Of a DNA stretch of 64,000 nt, positions 26,447 to 38,682 are shown piece after piece. Position numbers and translations under genes: made by a program. The notes beneath the pieces were generated by a model. That model saw nothing but the letters and a program-made list of their open reading frames with translations. It did no database searches and was not told the origin of the DNA. The stretch comes from Skermanella stibiiresistens SB22 (GTDB lineage: Bacteria; Pseudomonadota; Alphaproteobacteria; Azospirillales; Azospirillaceae). How positions within the stretch are numbered: the first letter of the stretch is position 1; every line of letters begins with the position of its first letter. The stretch lies in the NCBI RefSeq assembly GCF_000576635.1, contig NZ_AVFL01000025.1, forward strand, positions 57,429 to 121,428, in the 5' to 3' direction.

Positions 26447-27250
26447 TTGGATGGAACCTTGACCACCGTCGCCGGCCACGCCCTGTACCACCTGAAGGGC
26501 GTCGGCTTCAGCGTGCCCGGCCGCGACCTGCTCCAGCCGCTCGACCTCACGCTCGACGGGCGCAGCATCCACGGCCTGATCGGACCGAACGGCTCCGGCA
26601 AGAGCACGCTGATCAAGCTGCTGGCCGGACAGAAAAAACCCAGCCGGGGCAAGATTAGCTTCGGCGGCAAGCCGGTCGCCGATTGGGCCGGCAAGGCCTT
26701 CGCCCGCAAGGTGGCCTATCTGCCCCAGTTCACCCCCGCCGCCGACGGCATGACCGTCCGCGAGCTGGTGGCGCTCGGCCGCTTCCCTTGGCACGGCACG
26801 CTGGGCCGCGTGACCGCCGCCGACCATGCCGCCGTGGACGAGGCGATCACCCGCACCGGCATGGCGCCGCTGGCGGGGCGGCTGGTCGACAGCCTGTCCG
26901 GCGGCGAACGGCAGCGCGCCTGGCTCGCCATGATGCTGGCCCAGCAAACCGAGTGCCTGCTGCTGGACGAGCCGACCTCCGCCCTGGATGTCGCCCATCA
27001 GGTCGAGGTCCTGGCCCTGGTCCGCCAGCTCAGCCGGGAACGCGGGCTCGGCGTCGTCATCGTGCTGCACGACGTCAACATGGCCGCCCGCTATTGCGAC
27101 GAGCTGCTGGCCCTGGGGGAAGGCCGCCTGGTGGCGCGTGGCACCCCGGCGGAGATCATGCGGCCGGAGATGCTGGATCGGATCTACGGCGTGCCGATGG
27201 GCGTGATGCCCCACCCGGTTACCGGCGAGCCGATCGGCTACGTCCGATGA
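26447..27250 (+). CDS. fhuC: iron-siderophore ABC transporter ATP-binding protein
   Basis: A 267-residue FecE/FhuC-type ATPase. Walker A GPNGSGKST spans residues 46-54; the Q-loop is YLPQ, the signature LSGGERQR, Walker B CLLLDEPTSALD and the H-loop VLHDVNMAARY. The start is a TTG at 26447, six bases after the receptor stop; a TTG four codons further is equally possible and no ATG is well placed. Its stop overlaps the binding-protein ATG (ATGA). It drives import of the ferric siderophore across the inner membrane. Confidence 0.93.
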   Translation: MDGTLTTVAGHALYHLKGVGFSVPGRDLLQPLDLTLDGRSIHGLIGPNGSGKSTLIKLLAGQKKPSRGKISFGGKPVADWAGKAFARKVAYLPQFTPAADGMTVRELVALGRFPWHGTLGRVTAADHAAVDEAITRTGMAPLAGRLVDSLSGGERQRAWLAMMLAQQTECLLLDEPTSALDVAHQVEVLALVRQLSRERGLGVVIVLHDVNMAARYCDELLALGEGRLVARGTPAEIMRPEMLDRIYGVPMGVMPHPVTGEPIGYVR

Positions 27251-28146
27251 CCCTCCCGACGCGGCGCGCCGTCTGCGCCGCCGCCCTGGCGCTGCTGGTC
27301 CCGCCCGTGATGTCCCTTCCGGTCGCCGCCGCTCCGGTCGAGGCCGCGTCGCGCGTCGCCGCCGTGGACTGGGCGATGCTGGAGACCGCGCTGGCGCTTG
27401 GCGTCACCCCCGTCGCCGGGACCGAGCTCGTCCACTACCGCCGTTCGGTGGTGACCCCAGCGGTCCCGGACGAGGTCGCCGATCTCGGCCTGCGCGGCGC
27501 TCCCAACTTGGAGATGCTGCTGCGGACGGCGCCCGACCTGATCCTCAGCTCGCATTTCTACACCGGCATCCGCCAGCGTCTGACCCGCATCGCACCCGTC
27601 CACATTTCCACCATCAACGCACCCAACGGCCGTCCCTATGTCCGGGCGCTGACCGAAACCGCCGAGCTTGGATCCCTGTTGGGCCGCGCCGAAGCCGCCC
27701 GAACCCTGATCGACGACACGGAGGCGGCCATGGAACGCCACCGCCGAACCTTCCGAAACCTTCGTCCGGGCCCGATCCTGCTGGTCAACATGGGCGACAC
27801 GCGCCATGTCCGCACCTTCGGGGCCGATAGCCTGTTCGGTTCGGTGCTGGAGCGGCTGGACCTCGCCAACGCCTGGACCGACCGCACCCAGTACCGGGCG
27901 TCCGCCACCATCGGGATCGAGCGGCTGGCCGAGACGCCGGAGGCCACCCTGGTGGTGGTGGAGCCGACGCCGCCCGGCGTCGAACCCGTCCTGACATCCA
28001 GCCCGTTGTGGCGGGCGCTGCCCAGCGTCCGCGCCGGAGCGCTGGTCCGCCTGCCCGCCGTCAACCCGTTCGGCGGTCTGCCCGCCGCCACCCGCTTCGC
28101 CGACCTGCTGTCGCGCCACCTGACGGGAGGAACCGCCGATGGCTGA
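27247..28146 (+). CDS. fhuD: iron-siderophore ABC transporter substrate-binding protein
   Basis: A 299-residue periplasmic receptor of the FhuD/FecB type. The signal peptide starts MTLPTRRAVCAAALALLV, with a twin-Arg start that could be Tat-like, and is cut near VAAAP. The mature part has the helical-backbone binding fold, with RVAAVDWAMLETALALGVTP and the ADLGLRGAPNLEMLLRTAPD segment common to the family. There is no lipobox Cys. It couples to fhuC by overlap and to fhuB by an eight-base overlap. Confidence 0.92.
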   Translation: MTLPTRRAVCAAALALLVPPVMSLPVAAAPVEAASRVAAVDWAMLETALALGVTPVAGTELVHYRRSVVTPAVPDEVADLGLRGAPNLEMLLRTAPDLILSSHFYTGIRQRLTRIAPVHISTINAPNGRPYVRALTETAELGSLLGRAEAARTLIDDTEAAMERHRRTFRNLRPGPILLVNMGDTRHVRTFGADSLFGSVLERLDLANAWTDRTQYRASATIGIERLAETPEATLVVVEPTPPGVEPVLTSSPLWRALPSVRAGALVRLPAVNPFGGLPAATRFADLLSRHLTGGTADG

Positions 28147-30172
28147 CATCGCGACCCGACGCTCGATCTCCTTCCCCGCCCCGCGTGGCCCGGCCCTGCT
28201 GGCGTTGGCGCTCGGATCGGCCGCCGCCATCCTGTCGCTCTGGCACTTGTCGGCCCTGCTGCCAGCCCACCGCTGGGCGGAAGCCCTGCTGGCGCCCGAC
28301 CTGACCGACATGACCCAGGTGCTGTTCCATTACAGCGCCCTGCCCCGCCTCACCATGGCGCTGCTCTGCGGCGCCGCCCTGGCGCTGTCCGGCGCCCTGC
28401 TCCAGCGCGTGCTGCGCAACCCCATCGCGGAGCCGACCACGCTGGGCATCTCCGCCGGCGCCCAGTTGGCGCTGGGCACCGCGACCCTGTACGCCCCGGC
28501 GGCGATGGAGTTCTCGCGCGAGGCCGTCGCCTTGGCGGGAGCCGCGGCGGCCATGCTGCTGGTCATGGCCCTATCTTGGCGGCAGGGACTCCGCCCCGTC
28601 TCGGTCGTGCTGTCCGGCCTGATCGTCGGCCTGACCTGCGCGGCGCTCAGCGCCACGCTGATCCTGCTGAACGGCGAGTACCTGATGTCGCTGTTCATCT
28701 GGGGCGGCGGCTCGCTCAGCCAGCAGGGTTGGAGCGACGTCCTGGCCCTGCTGCCCCGCTTGGCGCTCGCGGGCGTGGCGGCGGTGCTGCTGATGCGCCC
28801 GCTGATCCTGCTGGGATTGGACGACAGCGCCGCGCGCGGTCTCGGCGTCGCCCTGCACGCCACACGCTTCGGGGTGCTGCTGGTGGCGGTCTGGCTCGCC
28901 GCCTCCGTCGTCTCGCTGGTCGGGATCATCGGCTTCGTCGGATTGGCCGCCCCGACCTTCGCCCGGCTGGCCGGCGCCCGCTCGCCCCGTCAGGTGATGG
29001 GCTGGGCTCCCGTGATCGGCGCCACGCTGCTGTGGCTGGCCGACGGCGTCACCCAGACCGTCGCCGCCACCCAGGCCGACCTGATCCCGACCGGCGCCAT
29101 GACCGCGATGCTCGGCGGGCCCCTGCTGCTGTGGATGCTGCCGCGCCTTCACGCGCTGGCGGGACCGACCGACGCCGGCACGGCGTCCACCGGAATCGAG
29201 CGCGACGCCCGGCACCCCTGGCGGCTGGTCGCCGTCCTCGCGGTGGCCCTTCCCCTACTGTGCTGGGCCGCCCTCACGTTTGGCACAGGCCCAAGCGGCT
29301 GGACGGCGGCGACGGGGGATCTGTTCACCCAACTGCTGCCCTGGCGTGCCCCCCGCCTCGCCGCCGGTCTGTGCGCCGGCGCCATGCTGGCGACGGCGGG
29401 CACCATCCTGCAGCGCCTGACCGGAAACCCGATGGCGAGCCCCGAGGTGCTGGGCATCAGCTCCGGCGCCGGTCTGGGCTTCGCGGCGCTGGTGCTGGCC
29501 GTGGGCACTCCCAGCCGAATGGAGCAACTGGCCGCCTCGACGCTGGGAGCCGCCGCGGCACTCGCCGTCATGCTGCTGCTGGCGCGCCGCTCGTCCTTCG
29601 CCCCGGAACGGCTGCTGCTGGCCGGCGTGGCCTTGGCGGCGTTCTGCGGCTCCGTCCTGGGCGTGATCATGGCGAGCGGCAACACGCGGGCGTTCCAGCT
29701 GCTCGGCTGGATCTCCGGCTCGACCTATACCCTGGAGACCTCCGACGCGGTGCTGGCCGCCGCCGTCGCCACCGTCCTGATCCTGATCGTCCCGGTCACC
29801 GCCCGCTGGCTGGAGATCCTGCCGCTCGGCGAGACGACCGCGCGCAGCCTCGGCGTGCCGCTGGGCTCCAGCCGCCTCAGCCTCGTCGTGCTGGCGTCGC
29901 TGCTGACGGCGGCCGCCACCCTGGTGGTCGGGCCGCTCAGCTTCGTCGGGCTGATGGCGCCCCACCTCGCCCGCCTGATCGGCCTGCGCCGCCCGCTGAC
30001 CCATCTGGTGGGCGCCACCCTGCTGGGAGCCTTCCTGATGGGCCTGTCGGACTGGCTGTCGCGCACGCTGGCCTTCCCCTACCAGCTGCCGGTGGGATTG
30101 TTCGCGACCCTGATCGGCGGCCCCTACCTGATGTGGCTGCTGGCCCGCCCCTCCGGCTCGAAAGGCGGTTGA
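28139..30172 (+). CDS. fhuB: iron-siderophore ABC transporter permease, fused double-domain
   Basis: A 677-residue protein with two homologous FecCD-type halves (about residues 20-340 and 350-670), as in E. coli FhuB, giving about 20 membrane helices in one chain. Repeated family segments are visible in both halves: GALLQRVLRNPIAEPTTLGI and GTILQRLTGNPMASPEVLGI, then GFVGLAAPTFARL and FVGLMAPHLARL, the latter being the ATPase-coupling loop. A single polypeptide replaces the two permease subunits of other siderophore importers. It overlaps fhuD and is followed by fhuF after three bases. Confidence 0.95.
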   Translation: MADIATRRSISFPAPRGPALLALALGSAAAILSLWHLSALLPAHRWAEALLAPDLTDMTQVLFHYSALPRLTMALLCGAALALSGALLQRVLRNPIAEPTTLGISAGAQLALGTATLYAPAAMEFSREAVALAGAAAAMLLVMALSWRQGLRPVSVVLSGLIVGLTCAALSATLILLNGEYLMSLFIWGGGSLSQQGWSDVLALLPRLALAGVAAVLLMRPLILLGLDDSAARGLGVALHATRFGVLLVAVWLAASVVSLVGIIGFVGLAAPTFARLAGARSPRQVMGWAPVIGATLLWLADGVTQTVAATQADLIPTGAMTAMLGGPLLLWMLPRLHALAGPTDAGTASTGIERDARHPWRLVAVLAVALPLLCWAALTFGTGPSGWTAATGDLFTQLLPWRAPRLAAGLCAGAMLATAGTILQRLTGNPMASPEVLGISSGAGLGFAALVLAVGTPSRMEQLAASTLGAAAALAVMLLLARRSSFAPERLLLAGVALAAFCGSVLGVIMASGNTRAFQLLGWISGSTYTLETSDAVLAAAVATVLILIVPVTARWLEILPLGETTARSLGVPLGSSRLSLVVLASLLTAAATLVVGPLSFVGLMAPHLARLIGLRRPLTHLVGATLLGAFLMGLSDWLSRTLAFPYQLPVGLFATLIGGPYLMWLLARPSGSKGG

Positions 30173-30175
30173 CCC

Positions 30176-30922
30176 ATGACGGAACCGACACCCTTCACCT
30201 TTCTCGATGGCCCGGCCGGGCGGTTCGGCGCATGCCTGGTGCCGCCGGCCTCCGCCCCCGGCGCGATCCCCGCCACCGACCTGATCGCGGCGGGCGGCCT
30301 CGACCTCGCCCTGGAAACACTCCGCGCCCGCTATCCCGATGGCGAGGCCCGCGCGCTGCTCTCGCTATGGTCGCGCTACTACTTCTACAAACTGATCCCG
30401 CCGGTGATGCTGGGGGCGCTGCTGACCGGCAGGACGCTGCCGCTCGACCTCGCCGGCACCGGTGTCAAGCACGACGCCGACGGCTTGCCCGCCGCGATCG
30501 TGTTGCCGCACGAAGGCACGGCTGCGCCCGATCCGGTTCCGGCCCAAGCCGTGCTCGGCCCGCTCGCCCGCGACCACCTGGAGCCGCTGATCGAAGCGCT
30601 CGCGGCCCAAGCGAGGGTGTCGGCCCGCGTGCTGTGGGGCAACGCCGCCGGTTACCTGCACTGGGTGGTCGAACAGCTGGCAGCCGATCATGAAACCTTT
30701 GGCCCGGCCTCGCCCGCGATCATCGAGGCCGACGCCCTGATCCACAGCCGGACGTGGCCCGACGGCTGGACCAACGCGCTTGACGAACCCATGCGTCACA
30801 CGGATTGTCCGGGAGGCCAGCAACGTCACCGCAAGGTCTGCTGCCTGCTCTACCGGGTGCCCGGCCGCGATCTCTGCTCCTATTGCCCGCTCACCTTGCG
30901 CCAACCGAAGGCCAAACACTGA
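30176..30922 (+). CDS. fhuF: siderophore ferric-iron reductase FhuF-like
   Basis: A 248-residue cytoplasmic protein. The C-terminus carries the unusual 2Fe-2S ligand pattern C-C-x10-C-x2-C (VCCLLYRVPGRDLCSYCPL), the mark of FhuF reductases that release iron from imported ferric hydroxamates. The N-terminal part contains SLWSRYYFYKLIPPVMLGAL, common in the family. It lies three bases after fhuB, so the operon encodes the whole route from receptor to intracellular reduction. The substrate class (hydroxamate) is inferred from the FhuB/FhuF type. Confidence 0.9.
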   Translation: MTEPTPFTFLDGPAGRFGACLVPPASAPGAIPATDLIAAGGLDLALETLRARYPDGEARALLSLWSRYYFYKLIPPVMLGALLTGRTLPLDLAGTGVKHDADGLPAAIVLPHEGTAAPDPVPAQAVLGPLARDHLEPLIEALAAQARVSARVLWGNAAGYLHWVVEQLAADHETFGPASPAIIEADALIHSRTWPDGWTNALDEPMRHTDCPGGQQRHRKVCCLLYRVPGRDLCSYCPLTLRQPKAKH

Positions 30923-30944
30923 TCATCAGAAAGGAGCCGCCGTC

Positions 30945-31523
30945 ATGGAATGGTTCGACGACACCCACGGCATCCACAGCGTCGACGCCCTGACCGCCCA
31001 TTATCCGACGCCACACGAGATGGTGGTCCGCAAGCAGATCAATCGGCTCGACACCTATGCCCGCAGCCTGATCGAGGTCTCGCCCTTCCTGGTGCTGGGC
31101 ACCGTCGGCCCGACCGGCACCGACTGCTCGCCGCGCGGCGGCAAGCCGGGATTCGCCCTGGTCCACGACGATCACACGCTGATTTTGGCGGACTGGCCGG
31201 GCAACAACAGGCTCGACAGCCTGCGCAACATCATCCAGAACCCGCTGGTCGGAATGGTCTTCCTGCTGCCCGGCATGGGTGAGGTGTTCCGCGTCAATGG
31301 CAAGGCCAAGCTCTCGACCCATCCCGACCTGCTCGAACGCTTGTCCGACAACGGCAAGCGACCCCGCTCCGCCATCGTCATCACCGTGACCGAGGCCTTC
31401 ATCCACTGCCCCCGCGCCATCGCCGTGGCCGATCTGTGGAACCCGGAAAAGCACGTCGACACCGCCAGCTTGCCTAGCCTTCGCACCATCTTCGAGGCGC
31501 ATGTGGCCCTATCCGCGGAATGA
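30945..31523 (+). CDS. pyridoxamine 5'-phosphate oxidase-related FMN-binding protein
   Basis: A 192-residue PPOX-type split-barrel flavoprotein. SPRGGKPGFALVHDDHTLIL and ADWPGNNRLDSLRNIIQNPL form the FMN-binding barrel, matching the family named after MSMEG_1061. AAAGGAG before the ATG at 30945 fixes the start. It is only 22 bases after fhuF and may be co-transcribed with the iron genes; a flavin-dependent reductive step on the siderophore is possible but unproven. No membrane segment. Confidence 0.85.
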   Translation: MEWFDDTHGIHSVDALTAHYPTPHEMVVRKQINRLDTYARSLIEVSPFLVLGTVGPTGTDCSPRGGKPGFALVHDDHTLILADWPGNNRLDSLRNIIQNPLVGMVFLLPGMGEVFRVNGKAKLSTHPDLLERLSDNGKRPRSAIVITVTEAFIHCPRAIAVADLWNPEKHVDTASLPSLRTIFEAHVALSAE

Positions 31524-31614
31524 CGATGGGAGGGTAGTCCTTACCAAAAACATCGATTTAGTTAACCATGATCTGCTACGGTCGCGTCCTATTGGACACA
31601 AACCCGGGGCGATC

Positions 31615-32091
31615 ATGACATCCCTGTTCAGGCATATCGGAGCGGTCGCGAGCGCGCTGTTCTGCGCGTCGATCCTGGCCGGCTGTTCGGGCACGACCGA
31701 TCCGGTGCTGGAAACGGCCCAGACACCGATGATGCTGGGCGACAGCGCCGCCGACCGCGTCGTCTCGCTGCAAACCAGGACGATGCTGGCGGGACTGGCC
31801 TGCGGGGCGCAGTGGAACGACCCCCAGGCCTTCTCCCGCTACGCCAGCTTCACGGTCCGCAACGCCGAGATCATCCGCCATTCCCAGCGGGAGCTGGCGG
31901 AGCGGATGGGCGGCCTGTCGGAGTTCGACCAGATGCACACCCGAATCTCCAACGGTGAATCCATGCGCATGCTGAACATGGGCGACGCCGCCTATTGCTC
32001 GGAGATGCGGATGCCGTTCTACACCGCCGTCTCCCTGGAGCCCGACGAGCTGACCCGCCGCAGTGTGGTCGCCGAGATCAAGTCGAACTGA
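31615..32091 (+). CDS. predicted lipoprotein, function unknown
   Basis: A 158-residue protein. The signal is type II: MTSLFRHIGAVASALFCASI then LAGC, so C24 would be lipidated. The mature domain is helical, with Met-rich stretches and two further Cys (GLACGAQWNDPQAFSRYASF; MGDAAYCSEM) that could form a disulfide. Upstream sequence (31524-31614) is A+T-richer and probably carries the promoter. A terminator follows directly. No family recognised. Confidence 0.8.
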   Translation: MTSLFRHIGAVASALFCASILAGCSGTTDPVLETAQTPMMLGDSAADRVVSLQTRTMLAGLACGAQWNDPQAFSRYASFTVRNAEIIRHSQRELAERMGGLSEFDQMHTRISNGESMRMLNMGDAAYCSEMRMPFYTAVSLEPDELTRRSVVAEIKSN

Positions 32092-32094
32092 CCG

Positions 32095-35916
<3,822 letters not shown>

Positions 35917-35924
35917 GGGTCGTC

Positions 35925-36767
35925 TTAGAACACCGAGGCCCAAGCCCGGCTGATCCAAGACCTGTCGTTGCCCGCCGGCCGAACGTTCGCGTCCACCAGC
36001 AGGGCGTAGCTGTCCACGTACCATTCGCTGCCTGGAAAGTTGTGCCCCAGCACGGCCGCCGCCGCCTGCGCCTCGTCCACCACGCCGAGGGCGAGGTAGG
36101 CTTCGGTCAAGCGATGCAGAGCTTCCGGCACGTGGCTGGTGGTCTGGTATTTCTCGACGACGGTGCGGAAACGGCCGATGGCCGCGTTCTGGTAACCCTG
36201 GCGCAGGTAGTAGCGCCCGATTTCCATTTCCTTGCCTGCCAGATGGTCGTTGGTCAGGTCGATCTTGAGCGCCGCGTCGCGCGAATAGGGCGACTCCGGG
36301 AACCGCCGGGTCACCTCGCCCAGCGCTTCCAAAGCCTGCTGGGTCACCCGCTGGTCGCGGCCCACGTCGGTGATCTGCTCGTAGTAGCAGAGCCCCTTCA
36401 TGTAATAGGCGTAGGCGATCTCGTCGCTGCCGGGGTGCAGCTGGATGAACCGGTCCAGCGCTATGATCGCGTCGTCGTATTTCAGCGCCTGATAGTCGGC
36501 GTAGGCCGCCATCAGCTGCGCCCGCGTCGCCCATTGCGAGTATGGATGCTGGCGCTCGACCTCGTCGAACAGGCGCGCCGCCACTTGGTAGCGCTCCTCG
36601 TCCATGGCGGCGGCCGCCTCGTTGTAGATCGTTTCGACCGGACGCTCGACATACGGCTCCTCCTCCGTCGACGCGCAGGCCGACAGGGCGAACGCCGCCC
36701 CCAGCGGCAACATCACGGGAAGCACCAGGCGGATCAAGGCGGGAGACAAACGGGTCATCATCGACAT
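35925..36767 (-). CDS. bamD: outer-membrane assembly lipoprotein BamD
   Basis: A 280-residue lipoprotein of the BAM complex that inserts beta-barrel proteins. The type II signal ends ALSAC, lipidated at C31. Five TPR-like repeats follow (YNEAAAAMDEERYQVAARLF; HPYSQWATRAQLMAAYADYQ; HPGSDEIAYAYYMKGLCYYE). Starts at codons 1, 3 and 4 (MSMM) cannot be separated, since no clear Shine-Dalgarno is visible. In many alphaproteobacteria lpxC lies upstream; here the upstream neighbour is a divergent DUF3422 gene instead. Confidence 0.95.
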   Translation of the reverse strand: MSMMTRLSPALIRLVLPVMLPLGAAFALSACASTEEEPYVERPVETIYNEAAAAMDEERYQVAARLFDEVERQHPYSQWATRAQLMAAYADYQALKYDDAIIALDRFIQLHPGSDEIAYAYYMKGLCYYEQITDVGRDQRVTQQALEALGEVTRRFPESPYSRDAALKIDLTNDHLAGKEMEIGRYYLRQGYQNAAIGRFRTVVEKYQTTSHVPEALHRLTEAYLALGVVDEAQAAAAVLGHNFPGSEWYVDSYALLVDANVRPAGNDRSWISRAWASVF

Positions 36768-37121
36768 TTCACACGGGACACGGGTTTCGCGCCTTATAGC
36801 ACGCCCAAAGCCCGACGCGACACCGTTTGGAGCGGTGGCCGCGGAGGACACAAGCACGGTACCCGAGCCGGGCTTGAGACCGAGGCTGGAGCCGGTCGCG
36901 TCGATATGTCGAAAACGCTGGATCATTCCACATCGATCGAAATTGGGCCGGCCATCCCGCGCGGACAACCGGCGACGCGGAACGTTACCAGAACAAGTTT
37001 GTCTTTTCAACCAGAACACGGCACGAAGGGAGGACCCTCCCCAGCGAAGGCGCGCGAGCCATTGGCGGAAAAACCCGCTAATGTGCCGCACCCGCAGCCA
37101 GCCCCGCGAAGCCATTCCCAA
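36768..37121. other. 354-base interval between divergent bamD and DUF3422 genes
   Basis: It should contain both promoters. A short palindrome GGGAGGACCCTCCC lies near 37029-37042. I see no coding frame with gene-like composition, RNA gene or long repeat. Confidence 0.5.
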
Positions 37122-38435
37122 ATGACAGCCAGCCTCACCACCCCGCTCCGTCCCTTGAAGGACCACGCGCTGCGCGAGACGCTGGCGAACGAGGTCCACG
37201 CCCGGCCGGCGGAAAGCCTGCGGGCGCCGCTGCGCGCCTCGCACTTCGCCATGCTGTCCGGCGAGGGCGCCGGGGAGAGCGACCGCGCGCACCTCGCGCG
37301 CCTGTGCGAGCGGGCCGGCGTGGCGCCACCACCACCGGGGGCCACCCATCACAGCGCCGATCTCGGCACCTGCCGGATCAAATGGGAGCGCCACACCGAG
37401 TTCAGCAGCTACACCGTGTTCCGCCCCGGCGGCAGCGGCGACAGCTTCACCGACACGGCACTCGGCGCTGTGCCCCCGGAATGGCTGGCCGGCGTCGCCG
37501 GCGAGATGCTGGCGGGTGTCCACCTGGCGCTGCTGCCCTCCGACTCGCCACTGGCGTCGCCCGAGGGTCTGCAGGGCGTGTTCGGCTCCGATGGGTTCGT
37601 GGGCGCCCGCATGGCCGGCGGCGGCTCGACCGGCTGGACCGACTTCCGTATCCACGCCGACGGCTTCGGCCGCTACGTCCTGGCCGACCACGGCATGAAG
37701 CCGCGCCAAGCCGGCCGGCTGGTCCAGCGCCTGATCGAGATCGACACCTATCGGATGATGGCGCTGATGGCCCTGCCGCTGGCGCGCGGCGTGCTGCCCC
37801 GCATCCGCTCGATCGAGGCCGAACTGGCCACGCTGACCGAGCGGACCACCCGCATCGCCCGGATGGAGGACGAACAGGCCCTGCTCCAGCAGCTCTCCAA
37901 GCTGGCGGCCGAGGCCGAGCAGACGGCGGCCGAGACGACCTACCGCTTCGCGGCGGCCCGCGCCTACAGCGATCTGGTCTCCCGCCGCATCTCCGAGCTT
38001 CGCGAGGACCGCATCGAGGGCATGCAGACCATCGCCGAATTCATGGCCCGCCGCCTGACCCCGGCGGTCAGCACCTGCGAGGCGGTCGCCAAGCGCCAGG
38101 AGTCGCTATCGGCCCGCATCGGCCGCGCCAGCAACCTGCTCCGCACCCGCGTCGATCTGGCGGTCGAGGAACAGAACCGCGACCTGCTCCGCTCGATGGA
38201 CCGCCGCGCCAGCCTGCAACTCCGCCTTCAGGAAACGGTCGAGGGCCTCTCCGTCGTCGCCATCAGCTATTACCTGATCGGCATCGTCTCCTACCTCGCC
38301 AAAGCCCTGAAAGGCATCGGCCTCCCGATCAACCCCGACCTAGCGGTCGGCTTGGCGGTCCCGGTCGTCCTGATGCTGGTCTGGCAAGGTGTCCGCCGCA
38401 TCCGCAAGGTGGTGACGGGGGAGGAGCATGGCTGA
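37122..38435 (+). CDS. DUF3422 family membrane protein
   Basis: A 437-residue protein of the DUF3422 family, common in proteobacteria and of unknown function. The N-terminus (LRPLKDHALRETLANEVHAR) is the family hallmark. A long helical, probably coiled-coil middle (about 230-370, EAELATLTERTTRIARMEDE) leads to two C-terminal membrane helices (AISYYLIGIVSYLAKALKGI and LAVGLAVPVVLMLVWQGV). The architecture is a cytoplasmic sensor-like domain anchored by its C-terminus. The ATG at 37122 is chosen because the conserved region starts there; the frame is open far upstream without gene-like content. Confidence 0.9.
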   Translation: MTASLTTPLRPLKDHALRETLANEVHARPAESLRAPLRASHFAMLSGEGAGESDRAHLARLCERAGVAPPPPGATHHSADLGTCRIKWERHTEFSSYTVFRPGGSGDSFTDTALGAVPPEWLAGVAGEMLAGVHLALLPSDSPLASPEGLQGVFGSDGFVGARMAGGGSTGWTDFRIHADGFGRYVLADHGMKPRQAGRLVQRLIEIDTYRMMALMALPLARGVLPRIRSIEAELATLTERTTRIARMEDEQALLQQLSKLAAEAEQTAAETTYRFAAARAYSDLVSRRISELREDRIEGMQTIAEFMARRLTPAVSTCEAVAKRQESLSARIGRASNLLRTRVDLAVEEQNRDLLRSMDRRASLQLRLQETVEGLSVVAISYYLIGIVSYLAKALKGIGLPINPDLAVGLAVPVVLMLVWQGVRRIRKVVTGEEHG

Positions 38436-38526
38436 GGCGGCCGCGATAGACCGCCGTGTCAAAAATTGCCAGCGACTGTAATCACGCATAATAAAAACAG
38501 AATAATCGATCGAGAATAACAATCCT

Positions 38527-38606
38527 CGTAGGTCGGCTAGAGCGAAGCGGCAGCCGACAAGCCGGCGTGTTGGTGCCGGGTGCCGCTTCGCTCTAGCCGA
38601 CCTACG
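38527..38606. repeat. dispersed palindromic repeat, second copy
   Basis: Arms 38527-38552 and 38581-38606 are perfect 26-base complements around a 28-base loop. The core GTAGGTCGGCTAGAGCGAAG is the same as in the element at 1997-2080 apart from a few paired changes, showing that base-pairing has been kept. It lies between two convergent genes. Confidence 0.88.
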
Positions 38607-38682
38607 GCCAAATTCCGCGATCATTATTTGTACGCGGGCCGGGCCGCGACATCGTTCTTTTCCGACGTCGCGGCCCTTCCCC

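Noticed and set aside
24251..27214. A 987-codon open frame antisense to the TonB receptor and fhuC
   Set aside because: It is the third-position GC shadow of the real genes; the translated sequence is low-complexity and lacks domains.
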